A model generated the notes under the pieces. That model worked only from the letters and a program-made list of their open reading frames with translations. It was not told the DNA's origin and made no database searches. A stretch of DNA of 64,000 nt from Ktedonobacter racemifer DSM 44963 (GTDB lineage Bacteria; Chloroflexota; Ktedonobacteria; Ktedonobacterales; Ktedonobacteraceae), in contig NZ_ADVG01000003.1 in NCBI RefSeq assembly GCF_000178855.1, positions 992,001 through 1,056,000 on the forward strand, read 5' to 3'. The position numbers and the translations under genes are program-made. Numbering within the stretch: position 1 is the first letter of the stretch; the number at the start of each line of letters is the position of its first letter. Below are positions 17,361-25,827 of the stretch, piece by piece.

Positions 17361-17387
17361 AAAACGCTTATAATCGGAGGTGGCAAT

Positions 17388-18476
17388 ATGAGTAATTCTT
17401 CCGCGCACGCGCTTACTATTGTCTATCAGGAGCAGCCCTTGAATGCAGGCACTCCCCTACCCATTTTGCGCCGCTCCTTTGTGACGCCTCAGACGCTCTT
17501 CTTCGCCCGCAACCACGGATCTATACCCGCTATCGATCCCGCAACCTACCGCCTCCGAGTCGGGGGTATGGTCAGGTCTCCCCTGGAGTTCAGCCTGGAA
17601 GAGCTGCAATCCCGCTTTCCCTCCCAGACAATCATGGGCACCCTGCAATGCACGGGAAGCCGGCGCGACGAGCTTATGGCTCTTCATGCGATCCCCAACG
17701 AAATTCCCTGGGGCGCCGAGCCTATCAGTAATGCCCGCTGGCGTGGTGTCGCCCTACGTGATGTACTTCAGGCCGCCGGAATAGCACCCGAGGCGCGTTA
17801 CGTCTCCTTCAGCGGTCTCGACGAGGTGTGGGAAGAGGGCAAGGCCGTTGGCTTTGGCAGCTCTATCGTGCTTGAGAAGGCCCAGGCGCCCGAGGTCCTC
17901 CTGGCCTTTGAGATGAATGGAGAGCCACTCACGCCTATGCATGGCTTCCCTGTACGCGTCATCATTCCTGGCTATATCGGCGCGCGCAGCGTCAAATGGC
18001 TTGGGACGATTACCCTGCAAGACGAGCCTTCGCATAACTATTTCCAGGCCCAAGCCTATAAGCTCTTTCCACCCAACGTCACCCAGGCCCCGACAGATAC
18101 CACCCAGGGTAAGATGCTGGAAACACTTCCCTTGAACGCGGTCATCTGCATACCCCAGGATGGGCAGACGCTAGAGGCGGGACCGGTGCGCATCCTGGGG
18201 TACGCCTTTACAGGCGAGGGATCACCCATCCAACGAGTCGAGGTCTCAGCTGACAAGGGCACGACCTGGACCATCGCCACGATTACGGAGCGAAACGATC
18301 CCTGGGCCTGGTGCTTCTGGGAAACAACACTTAACCTTCCACCCGGCCCATGTCAGCTATTCGCCCGCGCCTGGGACGCTGCCGGCCACACCCAACCTGC
18401 CGATGCCCGCCAGCTCTGGAACTTCAAAGGCTACGCCAACAACGCCTGGCACCGCATCCGCCTCCATCTAACCTGA
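17388..18476 (+). CDS. Sulfite-oxidase-family molybdoenzyme
   Basis: A 362-residue protein with the oxidoreductase molybdopterin domain (about 35-215), then a Mo-co dimerisation domain (about 240-355). The molybdenum-ligating cysteine is C88 in TLQCTGSRRDEL; family members usually read QCxGNR. PMHGFPVRVIIPGYIGARSVKWL is the conserved pterin-binding stretch and is complete. There is no signal peptide, unlike many exported homologues, so the enzyme seems cytosolic. It could oxidise sulfite or reduce an S- or N-oxide. No cytochrome partner is adjacent. A strong CGGAGG site precedes the ATG. Confidence 0.9.
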   Translation: MSNSSAHALTIVYQEQPLNAGTPLPILRRSFVTPQTLFFARNHGSIPAIDPATYRLRVGGMVRSPLEFSLEELQSRFPSQTIMGTLQCTGSRRDELMALHAIPNEIPWGAEPISNARWRGVALRDVLQAAGIAPEARYVSFSGLDEVWEEGKAVGFGSSIVLEKAQAPEVLLAFEMNGEPLTPMHGFPVRVIIPGYIGARSVKWLGTITLQDEPSHNYFQAQAYKLFPPNVTQAPTDTTQGKMLETLPLNAVICIPQDGQTLEAGPVRILGYAFTGEGSPIQRVEVSADKGTTWTIATITERNDPWAWCFWETTLNLPPGPCQLFARAWDAAGHTQPADARQLWNFKGYANNAWHRIRLHLT

Positions 18477-18485
18477 CCTGGAAGC

Positions 18486-18605
18486 CACTAACGTAGGGTC
18501 TATGCTGGCATGGACTCGCCCGGCCCGCAGGCTGACACCCAGACGCGGGAAGGTCGCTTCGCTCGCAGTCCATGCCGGCATGGACCCATGGACCCTACGT
18601 TAGTG
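18486..18605. terminator. Nested hairpin between convergent genes
   Basis: Outer arms 18486-18500 and 18591-18605 pair perfectly over 15 bp. Inside them a second inverted repeat (TGGCATGGACT against AGTCCATGCC) can extend the fold. The right arm overlaps the stop codon of the opposing gene ending at 18600. Its position between two 3' ends suggests a bidirectional terminator. Confidence 0.55.
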
Positions 18606-19316
18606 ACTCTGCAAGAAGTGCTCTATCTGGGGCTGCTCGGCGGGGGTCGCAGGGCGGAACTGGTCTTGCTCGTTGATGTAGGCGATTTGCGTCCCCTGAA
18701 AAGACACGATCATATCTGGGCGATGATCTCCATTGACGTCTACAAAGCGCAGCGTTACGGGCACAAGGTCATCTTGCGCGCCATATAACTGCGGCCCGGT
18801 ATAAACATGGGTATGCGCGGGATCTCCACCCGAAATTTCAATAACCTGGATACGTCGATTCAGATTCAGGGCAATAAAGTGGCTGGGCTGGCCCGCCTGC
18901 TCATTGTGTCCCACGCGCATATCCATCTGGAAGGTGCGCGGTCGCCCATAATGCATATCATCAAGCATGCCCTGGCCCCAGCCGAGAAGCAGGCTCAGAC
19001 ATATCCAGAGCACAAGCATACCCAGCATACCCAGGCCAAGATAGACCAAAGGGTGTGCGGCCTGCCCTCGTCTTCCACGCGGCGCATCCATTATCTCGGA
19101 CTCAGGCAGCTTAGCCGTGACCTGGAATGGATAATCCTCGGTTGTGCGCACACGCGAGGCCCGCTGGATCGGAGCTTGCGTACCCTTACGCGCCCCATTC
19201 TTCACGTTCGCATGAGAGGCGCCCTGTTTATTGGACGAGCGATACCGCACCAGACTCCTGGGGGTATGGCGCTCCTCCTCCTCCTGCTCCTCGGCGCCAG
19301 TTATCGGCATCGACAT
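18600..19316 (-). CDS. Membrane-anchored protein with an FG-GAP-like motif
   Basis: A 238-residue protein. The ATG at 19316 was chosen because GGAG lies 6 bases upstream; a TTG one codon earlier is in frame but worse placed. About 90 basic, disordered residues are followed by one membrane helix (PLVYLGLGMLGMLVLWICL) and an external domain. The domain contains FVDVNGDHRPDMIVSF, the Ca-binding-like pattern of FG-GAP/VCBS repeats. Only one repeat is evident, too few for a propeller. Function unknown. Confidence 0.7.
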   Translation of the reverse strand: MSMPITGAEEQEEEERHTPRSLVRYRSSNKQGASHANVKNGARKGTQAPIQRASRVRTTEDYPFQVTAKLPESEIMDAPRGRRGQAAHPLVYLGLGMLGMLVLWICLSLLLGWGQGMLDDMHYGRPRTFQMDMRVGHNEQAGQPSHFIALNLNRRIQVIEISGGDPAHTHVYTGPQLYGAQDDLVPVTLRFVDVNGDHRPDMIVSFQGTQIAYINEQDQFRPATPAEQPQIEHFLQSH

Positions 19317-19576
19317 CAACTGCTCCTTTCATGCAACCACGCCGTGGCACCCGACCGCAGAGTGGGCTCTTACCTGACAGTATAACTTATTCTATGCTTC
19401 AACATTAACAGCGACAAAAAAGCGCGCTAATCCAATAAACATGTGTCTAACGCGACAACCAATATAACCGTAATCCTGGTAGAGATTGTAGCAAGAAAAA
19501 GATGGGCTGTCTATACTTTTTTAGACCAAATTTTCTAATTTCCAGGTATTTTTAGAATTTTTGTTCTAATTCGTTA

Positions 19577-19599
19577 GTCCAAGCAAGCTTGGACCCTAC
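19577..19599. repeat. Short palindrome, copy 1 of a REP-like motif
   Basis: GTCCAAGC-AA-GCTTGGAC (19577-19594) is an 8-bp inverted repeat followed by CCTAC. The same core with a longer stem occurs at 26951-26978, so this is a small dispersed palindrome. Confidence 0.55.
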
Positions 19600-19601
19600 A
19601 A

Positions 19602-19687
19602 CAAGGATAAATCGTATGGGCATGGAGGCGTGGGCGGACGCCCACGCCTCCATGCCCATACGATTTATCCTTGAGCGCCACAGGCGC
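19602..19687 (+). repeat. Bipartite hairpin element, 35-bp perfect stem
   Basis: Arms 19602-19636 and 19639-19673 pair perfectly over 35 bp with a 2-nt GA loop. The short hairpin GCGCC-ACA-GGCGC follows at 19675-19687. It lies between divergent genes, where neither needs a terminator, and it is upstream of the promoter at 19722 for the HTH/def pair. Transcription from that promoter would not include it, which argues against a simple leader role here. Confidence 0.7.
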
Positions 19688-19721
19688 GAAGAGTCTTGCA
19701 CAAAGAAGTCACTGCAATGTA

Positions 19722-19750
19722 TTGACATGCCAATACGCATGCTCTATAGT
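19722..19750 (+). promoter_or_regulatory. Sigma-A-type promoter of the HTH/def unit
   Basis: TTGACA (19722-19727) and TATAGT (19745-19750) are separated by exactly 17 bases. The HTH gene starts 65 bases downstream. It is one of the best consensus promoters in the window. Confidence 0.65.
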
Positions 19751-19815
19751 AAAAATAGCTACACAGGTGTTGCCAGAATAAACGCTTGCCAGTTATAAAT
19801 TAGGGAGAATGACGC

Positions 19816-20094
19816 GTGCCAATATCATGTCAATTGCGAGTCCTGCTCGCGCGCCTGAACGTTGAGCGCGCCATGCAGAACGCCAGCCCGATCAGTCTGC
19901 GCCGCATGGCGGAAGAGAGCGGCGTCTCGCTCAGTGTCCTGGTGGCGCTTCACACCGGGCGTAGTCAGAGGGTGGACTACGCGACGCTAGATCGCCTGCT
20001 TACCTACTTCAACCGCTTCTTCCCGGTCACAATCAATGACCTGCTCGCCTGGGAAAACGCCAGCGAAGAAGAGACGCACATAGCCGTCGGCTAA
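19816..20094 (+). CDS. Small XRE/Cro-like HTH protein
   Basis: A 92-residue protein beginning with GTG at 19816, preceded by GGGAGAA about 9 bases upstream. Residues 25-72 fit a Cro/C1-type helix-turn-helix (ISLRRMAEESGVSLSVLVAL, then LDRLLTYFN and ITINDLL-like end). It is probably a small DNA-binding regulator. It lies 30 bases before peptide deformylase on the same strand and they likely share the promoter at 19722. Its targets are unknown. Confidence 0.75.
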   Translation: MPISCQLRVLLARLNVERAMQNASPISLRRMAEESGVSLSVLVALHTGRSQRVDYATLDRLLTYFNRFFPVTINDLLAWENASEEETHIAVG

Positions 20095-20124
20095 GCACAT
20101 TCTAAAATGAGGAAAAATAAAATC

Positions 20125-20643
20125 ATGTCACTACGCAATATTGTGATGCTGGGCGACCCCATTCTGCGCCAGAAGGCCAAACGCATCCATCGCTTCGATG
20201 CCTCGCTGCGCAAGCTCGTTAAGGATATGTTTGAGACGATGCATGCCAATGATGGCGCGGGTCTCGCCGCGCCCCAGATTGGCCTCTCACTGCGCCTCTT
20301 TGTCGTGGAACTTGAAGATCCCGAGACTGAGAAACACTACAAGGTCGCCATGGCAAACCCGGAGATTATCAAGACTGAGGGCGAACAGACCGGCCTGGAT
20401 GGCTGTCTGAGCATTCCAGGCTACTACGGCGTGAATGTGCGCCGTGCTAATAAGGTCATCGTTAAGGGTCAGGACCTGAATGGCAAGCCGATGAAGGTCA
20501 TGGCCGAAGGCTACTACGCCTGGGCGCTCCAACATGAGATTGACCACCTGAATGGTGTGCTCTTCATCGACCTGCTCGACAGTCCCGAAGACCTGCGTGA
20601 GGTCCGCCACAGCGACGACGAGAAAGAAGAGGTTCTCAATTAA
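20125..20643 (+). CDS. def: Peptide deformylase
   Basis: Removes the formyl group from the initiator methionine of new proteins, using a metal ion. All three motifs are present: GAGLAAPQIG (motif 1), DGCLSIPG (motif 2; usually EGCLS, here Asp for Glu) and QHEIDHLNG (motif 3, HExDH). The chain of 172 residues is normal. The ATG at 20125 was preferred because GAGG lies upstream of it, though 12 bases away; the ATG at 20107 has no site. It ends 9 bases from the convergent PIG-L gene. Confidence 0.94.
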   Translation: MSLRNIVMLGDPILRQKAKRIHRFDASLRKLVKDMFETMHANDGAGLAAPQIGLSLRLFVVELEDPETEKHYKVAMANPEIIKTEGEQTGLDGCLSIPGYYGVNVRRANKVIVKGQDLNGKPMKVMAEGYYAWALQHEIDHLNGVLFIDLLDSPEDLREVRHSDDEKEEVLN

Positions 20644-20652
20644 GTCTTCTGC

Positions 20653-21534
20653 CTACCGCCACTCAGGAACTAGCGTGGAGGCCACCGGGGTAATTGTCAC
20701 TGTGGGCAGGCTCACCGTGGAGGCGCGCCGCACCCCCTCAAAGAGGTCCTGTTCCACGCTCCGCCCGCTATTGACCAGGCTGAAGGCGCGGTAGAACTCC
20801 TGCGGACCCCATAGCCGCTTATGGTCCTCGGGCGAAAACCTGGGCAGTTTCTCCAGGGGCGGAATCTGTGTGACGTGACTGCGAACGGCGTTCCAGGCCT
20901 GGCGCCAGTAGGCACTGGTATCCAGGCGTGTCGTTACGGCCCACTTCATCCAGGAGAGACAGGTGCGCTCCTGCCCGTCGATGTGCATGATCATGTCGCC
21001 AAATATAGGGGTGTAGTGCGCGAACCAATCCTGGGTCGAGACACGATAGTAGAGCTTTGCTACGCGATGAGGACCCAGGTGCCAGCTCTGTCCATAGTCC
21101 TGGTCGGCGGCACACAGCACGGCGGCCGTGGTAAACTGCGAGATGGCGATATGATCGGGATGCCCATACAGTCCATCCGGGCCAAAGGTCACAACCACGT
21201 CGGGTCGCACCTGGCGCATCAGCGCTGTGATCTTCGCCACGGCTTCATCCCCATCTGCCTGGTCCAGGTCGCCGTCGATATAGTTTAGAAAGTCCAGGCG
21301 CGCTATCCCTAGTGCGCGGCAGGCGGCTCGCAGTTCCTCCTCACGTATACACCCCAGGCCCTCCTGGCCTGGATACTCGCTCCAATCCCTGAACCAGCCA
21401 CGCTCACCGCGCGTGGCAACCACCAGGGAGATCTCCACGCCCTCCGCGGCATACTTCGCTAGCGTGCCCCCCAGGGCAATTGACTCATCATCCGGGTGCG
21501 CCAGCACACACATCAACTTCAATGGGGTAGGCAT
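20653..21534 (-). CDS. PIG-L family N-acetylglucosamine deacetylase
   Basis: A 293-residue zinc-dependent deacetylase of the LmbE/PIG-L/MshB type, which removes acetyl or acyl groups from GlcNAc conjugates or related thiol conjugates. Zinc ligands are seen in LAHPDDESIALGG (residues 11-23) and DGLYGHPDHIAIS. GGAAGGAAAGAAG immediately precedes the ATG at 21534. Which sugar conjugate is used cannot be told; no glycosyltransferase or mycothiol/bacillithiol genes are adjacent. Confidence 0.9.
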   Translation of the reverse strand: MPTPLKLMCVLAHPDDESIALGGTLAKYAAEGVEISLVVATRGERGWFRDWSEYPGQEGLGCIREEELRAACRALGIARLDFLNYIDGDLDQADGDEAVAKITALMRQVRPDVVVTFGPDGLYGHPDHIAISQFTTAAVLCAADQDYGQSWHLGPHRVAKLYYRVSTQDWFAHYTPIFGDMIMHIDGQERTCLSWMKWAVTTRLDTSAYWRQAWNAVRSHVTQIPPLEKLPRFSPEDHKRLWGPQEFYRAFSLVNSGRSVEQDLFEGVRRASTVSLPTVTITPVASTLVPEWR

Positions 21535-21644
21535 ACTTCTTTCCTTCCAACAACAATCCCGACTTCTACACTGGCAATCAAATAAAACTTACTTGATCTA
21601 ATAAGTCAAGTATAATAAGCCGGGCCAAAGAAGTCAAGAGCATA

Positions 21645-21713
21645 GGAGGTATGGACGTTGGCGCGCGTGCAACGCGCGCCAACGTCCATACCTCCGACAG
21701 CGGGCGCACAGGC
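21645..21713 (+). repeat. Bipartite hairpin element between divergent genes
   Basis: A perfect 24-bp stem (21645-21668 with 21672-21695, GCA loop) is followed by a degenerate form of the short hairpin (GGGCGC-ACA-GGCGCGA, about 21702-21717). It points toward the YfhO-like gene at 21809. No gene ends in this interval, so it is not a terminator for a neighbour. Confidence 0.6.
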
Positions 21714-21768
21714 GCGAGGATTCAAGCGATCTGGGCATACATATCGTTACCGCATGTAGTTAAAATCG

Positions 21769-21791
21769 TCTAAAACTTATACTGTTTTAGA
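21769..21791. promoter_or_regulatory. Palindromic operator-like site before the YfhO gene
   Basis: TCTAAAAC (21769-21776) and GTTTTAGA (21784-21791) form a perfect 8-bp inverted repeat with a 7-nt spacer, ending 17 bases before the ATG at 21809. The position and symmetry suit a dimeric repressor. The regulator is unknown. Confidence 0.35.
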
Positions 21792-21808
21792 TGAGATAAG
21801 GCGAATAG

Positions 21809-23980
21809 ATGATTAAGAATCCACCCTTAAGACTCCAATATTTCAAAAGACTCCAATACTCCAAAGCAAAGTTGACGGCCTGGCTGCGCATAGCAGGTCA
21901 GCTAGTGGTACTCGGTATCGTCGCGGTCGCGCTCCTCTTGCCCGCTCCCTTTACCTCTGACCAGTTGCCCGCAGCCTGGGAGAAGAGCGATTTGATCATC
22001 AGCCACTGGCCCACGGCGCTCTTGATTCAGCGCACCTTCGCGCAGTATCACCAGCTCCCCCTCTGGAATCCCTACTTTGGGGGCGGGCAGCCACTGATCG
22101 CTGATCCGCTGGCGGCGCTCTTCTATCCCCCAACCCACCTGGTCCACTTTCTCCCCCTGCGTGACTACTATCTCGTGCTTATCCTGGGCCATCTACTATT
22201 CGCTGGCCTGGGTACATTACTGCTTGCACGTCGCGCGTTTGGCCTATCGCATCTTGCCGCGCTGGTGGCCGCGATTGGCTACATGGCGACGCCACGACTG
22301 ATCAGTCACCTGGGCGCGGGCCACCTGACGATCTTTCAGACCGTGGCCTGGTTCCCCTGGCTGGCCCTCTCCTGTTGGGCGACTGTGCGCGAGCCACGCC
22401 GCTGGGGCGCGCTGCTTGGTATCTGCATCGCCATGACTCTGCTGGCCGGCCATCCTCAGATGGCTTACTATGGCATGTTGATGCTGGCGGGCCAGGCCAC
22501 CTGGCTCCTGGTCAAGCGTTGGCGCCTGGAGGGACGCCAGGCATTCTTCGCCTCCCTGGCTGGTTTAACCGCGGCTGGCATCATTGGTGCGCTTATCGCC
22601 TCCATCCACCTCTTGCCGCTAATGGAATTTACAGCATACTCAACGCGCCAGCTTACCCTAAGCTCCAGTGATACATATCCTCTGCAAGACTTTCTCCATG
22701 AACTACTAAATCAGCAACCCAGGCCCCAGTTCCCGTGGGAGGGCTTAATCACACCTGGATATATTGTCCTCGCCTTGACCCTACTCGCGCTGGTAACGCG
22801 CTGGCGTAAAGCCTGGCCACTGCTTCTGGGCATCATACTCATAGCTGGACTCGCAATGGGTAATTCCTCGTCCCTGTATCTGCTTGTCTCACACATTTTG
22901 CCCAGTTTTGATCGCTTCCGTGGGCAGACACGTATCTGGTTTGTGGGACTTTTCCTCTTCGCCATCCTGGCCGGGTTAGGGGCAGACGCTCTCCTGCATT
23001 ATCTACGCCGTATCTCTGTGTATAGCGCTGTTCCGGCTGGCCTTCTTATCGTTCTCGCCATCTCGACGACGCTTATTTTCATAGATAACGCCTCTACTCA
23101 GCTCGGCGATGTACGCACAGTAACCACTCCATCCGCGCTGGCATATACCGCGGCGCACCTTGCAGGAGGTGGACGCATCTACGGCGTCCAGGAGAACCTG
23201 CCGCAGGTGAATGCAGTCCAGACCCAGACCCGCTTTGCCGATGGCTGGGATCCGCTTCTGATCGAGTCCTATGTCTCCTATATGCAGCGTGCCGGTGACT
23301 ACCATGCAGATGGCTACCAGCTTCACTTTCCACCCGCCGATTCCCCCAGCATCAAACCAGACCCCAGGCTCCTTGGCTTGATGAACGTAAGCATTGTGAT
23401 CTCGCGCCGACCGCTCTCCGATCCACGCCTGGTACAGGTCGGGAAGGTTGATAATACCTTCCTCTACAAAAACACTGCCGACGCGGGTTATGCCTATCTC
23501 GTCAACCCCGATTCTACCGGTCGTTTACCAACGCTGAACTCACTTCAGCCGCTTAACACGCCCGTCCATATTGTGAACGCGGCACCTGAGCCAGACACCT
23601 TTACCTTCTCCACGGATAAGCCTGCTTACTTCGTGATTGGCACCCCCGCCTACCCCGGCTGGGTCGCCTCGCTGGATGGTCAGCCCGTGCCCATCCAGCA
23701 GATCGATGGTATACTGCCCGCGCTCAAAGTAGGTCCCGGTACTCACCGTGTGCGCTATACCTATGAGCCACTCTCCCTACGTGTCGGCGCGACCCTCTCG
23801 CTCATTGGCCTCCTGACAACCCTTATATGGCTGCTCTTCGTTGCCCGCCGCTCCAGGCGTACCCAACCCCCACAGCCTGCATCGAAACAGACATACGCCA
23901 CCCGAACGAAACGTCATGCGCTACGAAGGCAGACGATACAGGCCATATCAACTCTTAGGAGGAGAAGTGTTCAGGGCTAA
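21809..23980 (+). CDS. YfhO-like polytopic membrane protein
   Basis: A 723-residue protein with about 12 membrane helices in residues 25-460 and a final one near 675-695. The N-terminal loop after helix 1 contains LWNPYFGGGQPLIADP, the typical signature of YfhO-type glycosyltransferase-like membrane proteins. A large extracytoplasmic C-terminal domain (about 460-670) includes VIGTPAYPGWVASLDGQPV, also typical. Bacillus YfhO is linked to lipoteichoic-acid glycosylation. The acceptor here is unknown. The 3' end overlaps the convergent gene at 23955 by 26 bp. Confidence 0.85.
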   Translation: MIKNPPLRLQYFKRLQYSKAKLTAWLRIAGQLVVLGIVAVALLLPAPFTSDQLPAAWEKSDLIISHWPTALLIQRTFAQYHQLPLWNPYFGGGQPLIADPLAALFYPPTHLVHFLPLRDYYLVLILGHLLFAGLGTLLLARRAFGLSHLAALVAAIGYMATPRLISHLGAGHLTIFQTVAWFPWLALSCWATVREPRRWGALLGICIAMTLLAGHPQMAYYGMLMLAGQATWLLVKRWRLEGRQAFFASLAGLTAAGIIGALIASIHLLPLMEFTAYSTRQLTLSSSDTYPLQDFLHELLNQQPRPQFPWEGLITPGYIVLALTLLALVTRWRKAWPLLLGIILIAGLAMGNSSSLYLLVSHILPSFDRFRGQTRIWFVGLFLFAILAGLGADALLHYLRRISVYSAVPAGLLIVLAISTTLIFIDNASTQLGDVRTVTTPSALAYTAAHLAGGGRIYGVQENLPQVNAVQTQTRFADGWDPLLIESYVSYMQRAGDYHADGYQLHFPPADSPSIKPDPRLLGLMNVSIVISRRPLSDPRLVQVGKVDNTFLYKNTADAGYAYLVNPDSTGRLPTLNSLQPLNTPVHIVNAAPEPDTFTFSTDKPAYFVIGTPAYPGWVASLDGQPVPIQQIDGILPALKVGPGTHRVRYTYEPLSLRVGATLSLIGLLTTLIWLLFVARRSRRTQPPQPASKQTYATRTKRHALRRQTIQAISTLRRRSVQG

Positions 23981-24968
23981 GCATGTCCAGAACCTCCTGC
24001 TCATCCTTATTGGTGGGAAGATAGTCATCGGCGGCAGGCTCAATCTTCCAGACCACGCCTTTAAGGGCCACGAAGCGCCAATTCAGGTTGGGGCTATTAT
24101 TGAAGTCCGCGGGAGTGGCGGTCTTTAACAGGTCCAGCACATCTCCTGGCGCGGTCTGGTGAATATCAAGCTGCCCAGATTGGACTTTGTAGATATAATC
24201 TGGAATAATGCCCTCGGGATCCTCGCGGAAGATCACTCTGTGCATATTGCGCAGATTGTGCTCGGCGGCCTCGCGGTGCGCGGGAATGTCTATATCGCGT
24301 GCGATACGCAGGCGCAGGGCCTCAAAGAAGCTATATTGCACCAGGCCGCTACAAATAAAGCGTAACACAGATGTCCGAGAGGTCTCATCCTCGTCCTCAT
24401 GCTTGAAGAAATCAGCGGCCTTCTGCGCGGCATCGGCGGCCTGTGGTAGGATTGAGAGATGGCGACGGGCGGCACGGGCGGCGTAGAGCGCGCTCAGTTC
24501 ATAGACGGTTGTCTTATCGTAGAGACCATTCATCTGGTCGAAGGCGATACCACGCACGTGGCGTAGATACTCGATACCATGGGTACCTTCTGGGCGATGG
24601 GAATCGTGCCACGCCCGCTCCACAGAGTTCTCCATATACCAATCCAGGTTGGGACGCTTGATACCGACAGTGAACTCGTCGTACGGCACGACCTCGTTGC
24701 GCCAGCTCGCGATATGCACCCCCTTAGTTTTGGCCTCGATTAAAAAGGTATTGTGATAGCCCATGTCAGGCTCACGGACGAGATACACGATAGAAGAGTG
24801 ACTCCACTTGCTGGCCGTCGCCATCCGAATCAGGTGGGCAAAGATCTCGCGTGGATTCTTATTCTCGCGCAGAATAACATCAGAGACGCGAAGAAAGGGC
24901 CCGCCATTACGCTCATCAAGAAAGAAGTTCAATGGATCTTGTTGAATGCGAACTGCTCTATAAGCCAT
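23955..24968 (-). CDS. Permuted papain-like (YiiX/NlpC-P60-type) protein
   Basis: A 337-residue protein without signal peptide. I see the pattern of circularly permuted papain-like enzymes: a His in ASKWSHSSIVYLV (about residue 56), an acidic residue in FLIEAKTKGVH, and a downstream Cys in RFICSGLVQYSF (about residue 207). In NlpC/P60 relatives these form the catalytic centre for amide or ester bonds. The region between is helical and charged (FFKHEDEDET). The role is unknown; lipid or peptidoglycan hydrolysis are both possible. The start at 24968 follows an AGGATGTG stretch. The family call is by motif only. Confidence 0.6.
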   Translation of the reverse strand: MAYRAVRIQQDPLNFFLDERNGGPFLRVSDVILRENKNPREIFAHLIRMATASKWSHSSIVYLVREPDMGYHNTFLIEAKTKGVHIASWRNEVVPYDEFTVGIKRPNLDWYMENSVERAWHDSHRPEGTHGIEYLRHVRGIAFDQMNGLYDKTTVYELSALYAARAARRHLSILPQAADAAQKAADFFKHEDEDETSRTSVLRFICSGLVQYSFFEALRLRIARDIDIPAHREAAEHNLRNMHRVIFREDPEGIIPDYIYKVQSGQLDIHQTAPGDVLDLLKTATPADFNNSPNLNWRFVALKGVVWKIEPAADDYLPTNKDEQEVLDMLSPEHFSS

Positions 24969-24994
24969 AACACATCCTGCCTTTTTTAATTCTC

Positions 24995-25083
24995 ACGCCT
25001 GCGGCGCTCGCCTGGGTAAGGATGTGTGGTGGGTGGGGTGCTGTCGGCTTGAGGCCGACAGCACCCCACCCACCACACATCCT
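24995..25083 (-). repeat. Bipartite hairpin element, minus orientation
   Basis: A perfect 30-bp stem (25019-25048 with 25054-25083, 5-nt loop) lies upstream of the minus-strand gene starting at 24968. On that strand it is followed by the short hairpin GCGCC-GCA-GGCGT (24995-25007), 26 bases before the start codon. The region is divergent, so no terminator is required. Confidence 0.65.
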
Positions 25084-25275
25084 ATTTCTGATACGGATGA
25101 CCTTTGTATGCGGATGCGCGGCGATAGTGAATGTTATCGGAAGGAATTGCTGTGTAACTTTTTGGTGGGCTAATGAGTGTTTATGGTAAGTGCTTTTGCT
25201 ACTTGTACGTTTTAGCCCACCCAGGACTTTCTCGCCGGTCGGTGTACGATAGTCTTGAAAAGGAGTAATTTCGCC

Positions 25276-25524
25276 ATGGAAGAGAAGGATAAAGATCTTG
25301 GTACCAAGGGGAAAGAAGATACCTTGAAAGGCAAGCTTGACCAGGCCGCAGGTAAGATTCAGAGCAAGGTCGGCGAGGCCACTGGCAACACCGAGATGGA
25401 AGCCAAGGGCAAAGCCAAGCAGGCGGGTGGCACACTTCGTTCCACCGCTGGCAACGCTGAGCAGAAGGTTGACCGCACCCTCGACCGCGAGGAACCCCGC
25501 GAGCGCCGTGATCTCGACGAGTAG
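25276..25524 (+). CDS. CsbD-family stress protein
   Basis: An 82-residue hydrophilic protein of the CsbD type, induced by general stress in many bacteria and of unknown biochemical role. The family pattern is clear: KEDTLKGKLDQAAGKIQSK followed by VGEATGNTEMEAKGKAKQAG and a C-terminal charged tail. The ATG at 25276 was chosen because AAGGAG lies 10 bases upstream; the earlier TTG overlaps that site. A classical terminator follows. Confidence 0.9.
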   Translation: MEEKDKDLGTKGKEDTLKGKLDQAAGKIQSKVGEATGNTEMEAKGKAKQAGGTLRSTAGNAEQKVDRTLDREEPRERRDLDE

Positions 25525-25535
25525 AGAATAAGAAC

Positions 25536-25582
25536 AAAAAAGAGCGCCCCCATCCTGTACAGGGTGGGGGCGCTCTTTTTTC
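25536..25582 (+). terminator. Rho-independent terminator of the CsbD gene
   Basis: GAGCGCCCCCA pairs with TGGGGGCGCTC around a short loop and is flanked by A6 before and T6 after. It is 12 bases beyond the stop, a textbook intrinsic terminator that could work in both directions. Confidence 0.9.
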
Positions 25583-25593
25583 TTATCCCATGC

Positions 25594-25715
25594 GCGTCAA
25601 GTTAAGGGGCATCTGCTCGCTCCCCACGCCCATGCCGGAAGAAAAAGGTAGTGCTTCTAAAGGGCGCACCTACCCGGCCCCTCCTGCAAGAGCGGCTGAT
25701 CCCTTAATTTGACGC
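25594..25715. repeat. 122-bp non-coding unit with short inverted ends
   Basis: GCGTCAAGTTAAGGG (25594-25608) and its near-complement at 25701-25715 match at 14 of 15 positions. The interior has no ORF. It may be a MITE-like remnant or a terminator copy, because a second GGGGCGCTCTTTTTT follows at 25719-25733, copying the end of the CsbD terminator. Confidence 0.4.
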
Positions 25716-25827
25716 CAATGGGGCGCTCTTTTTTCTTATCCCCTTGTGTATTGACAATAGTTGTGTTAAATATGATTTATATTCAAAAACACGAATGCAT
25801 ATAAAACACAAATGAGGATTGTATTTC

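Noticed and set aside
21591..21618. ACTTGA...TCAAGT inverted repeat and a possible minus-strand promoter before the PIG-L gene
   Set aside because: The -10 box is weak and the symmetry is only 6 bp; not enough to call.
5318..25716. Shared TTGACGCC motif at about 5318 and 25709 as a repeat family
   Set aside because: The match is too short to separate from chance.
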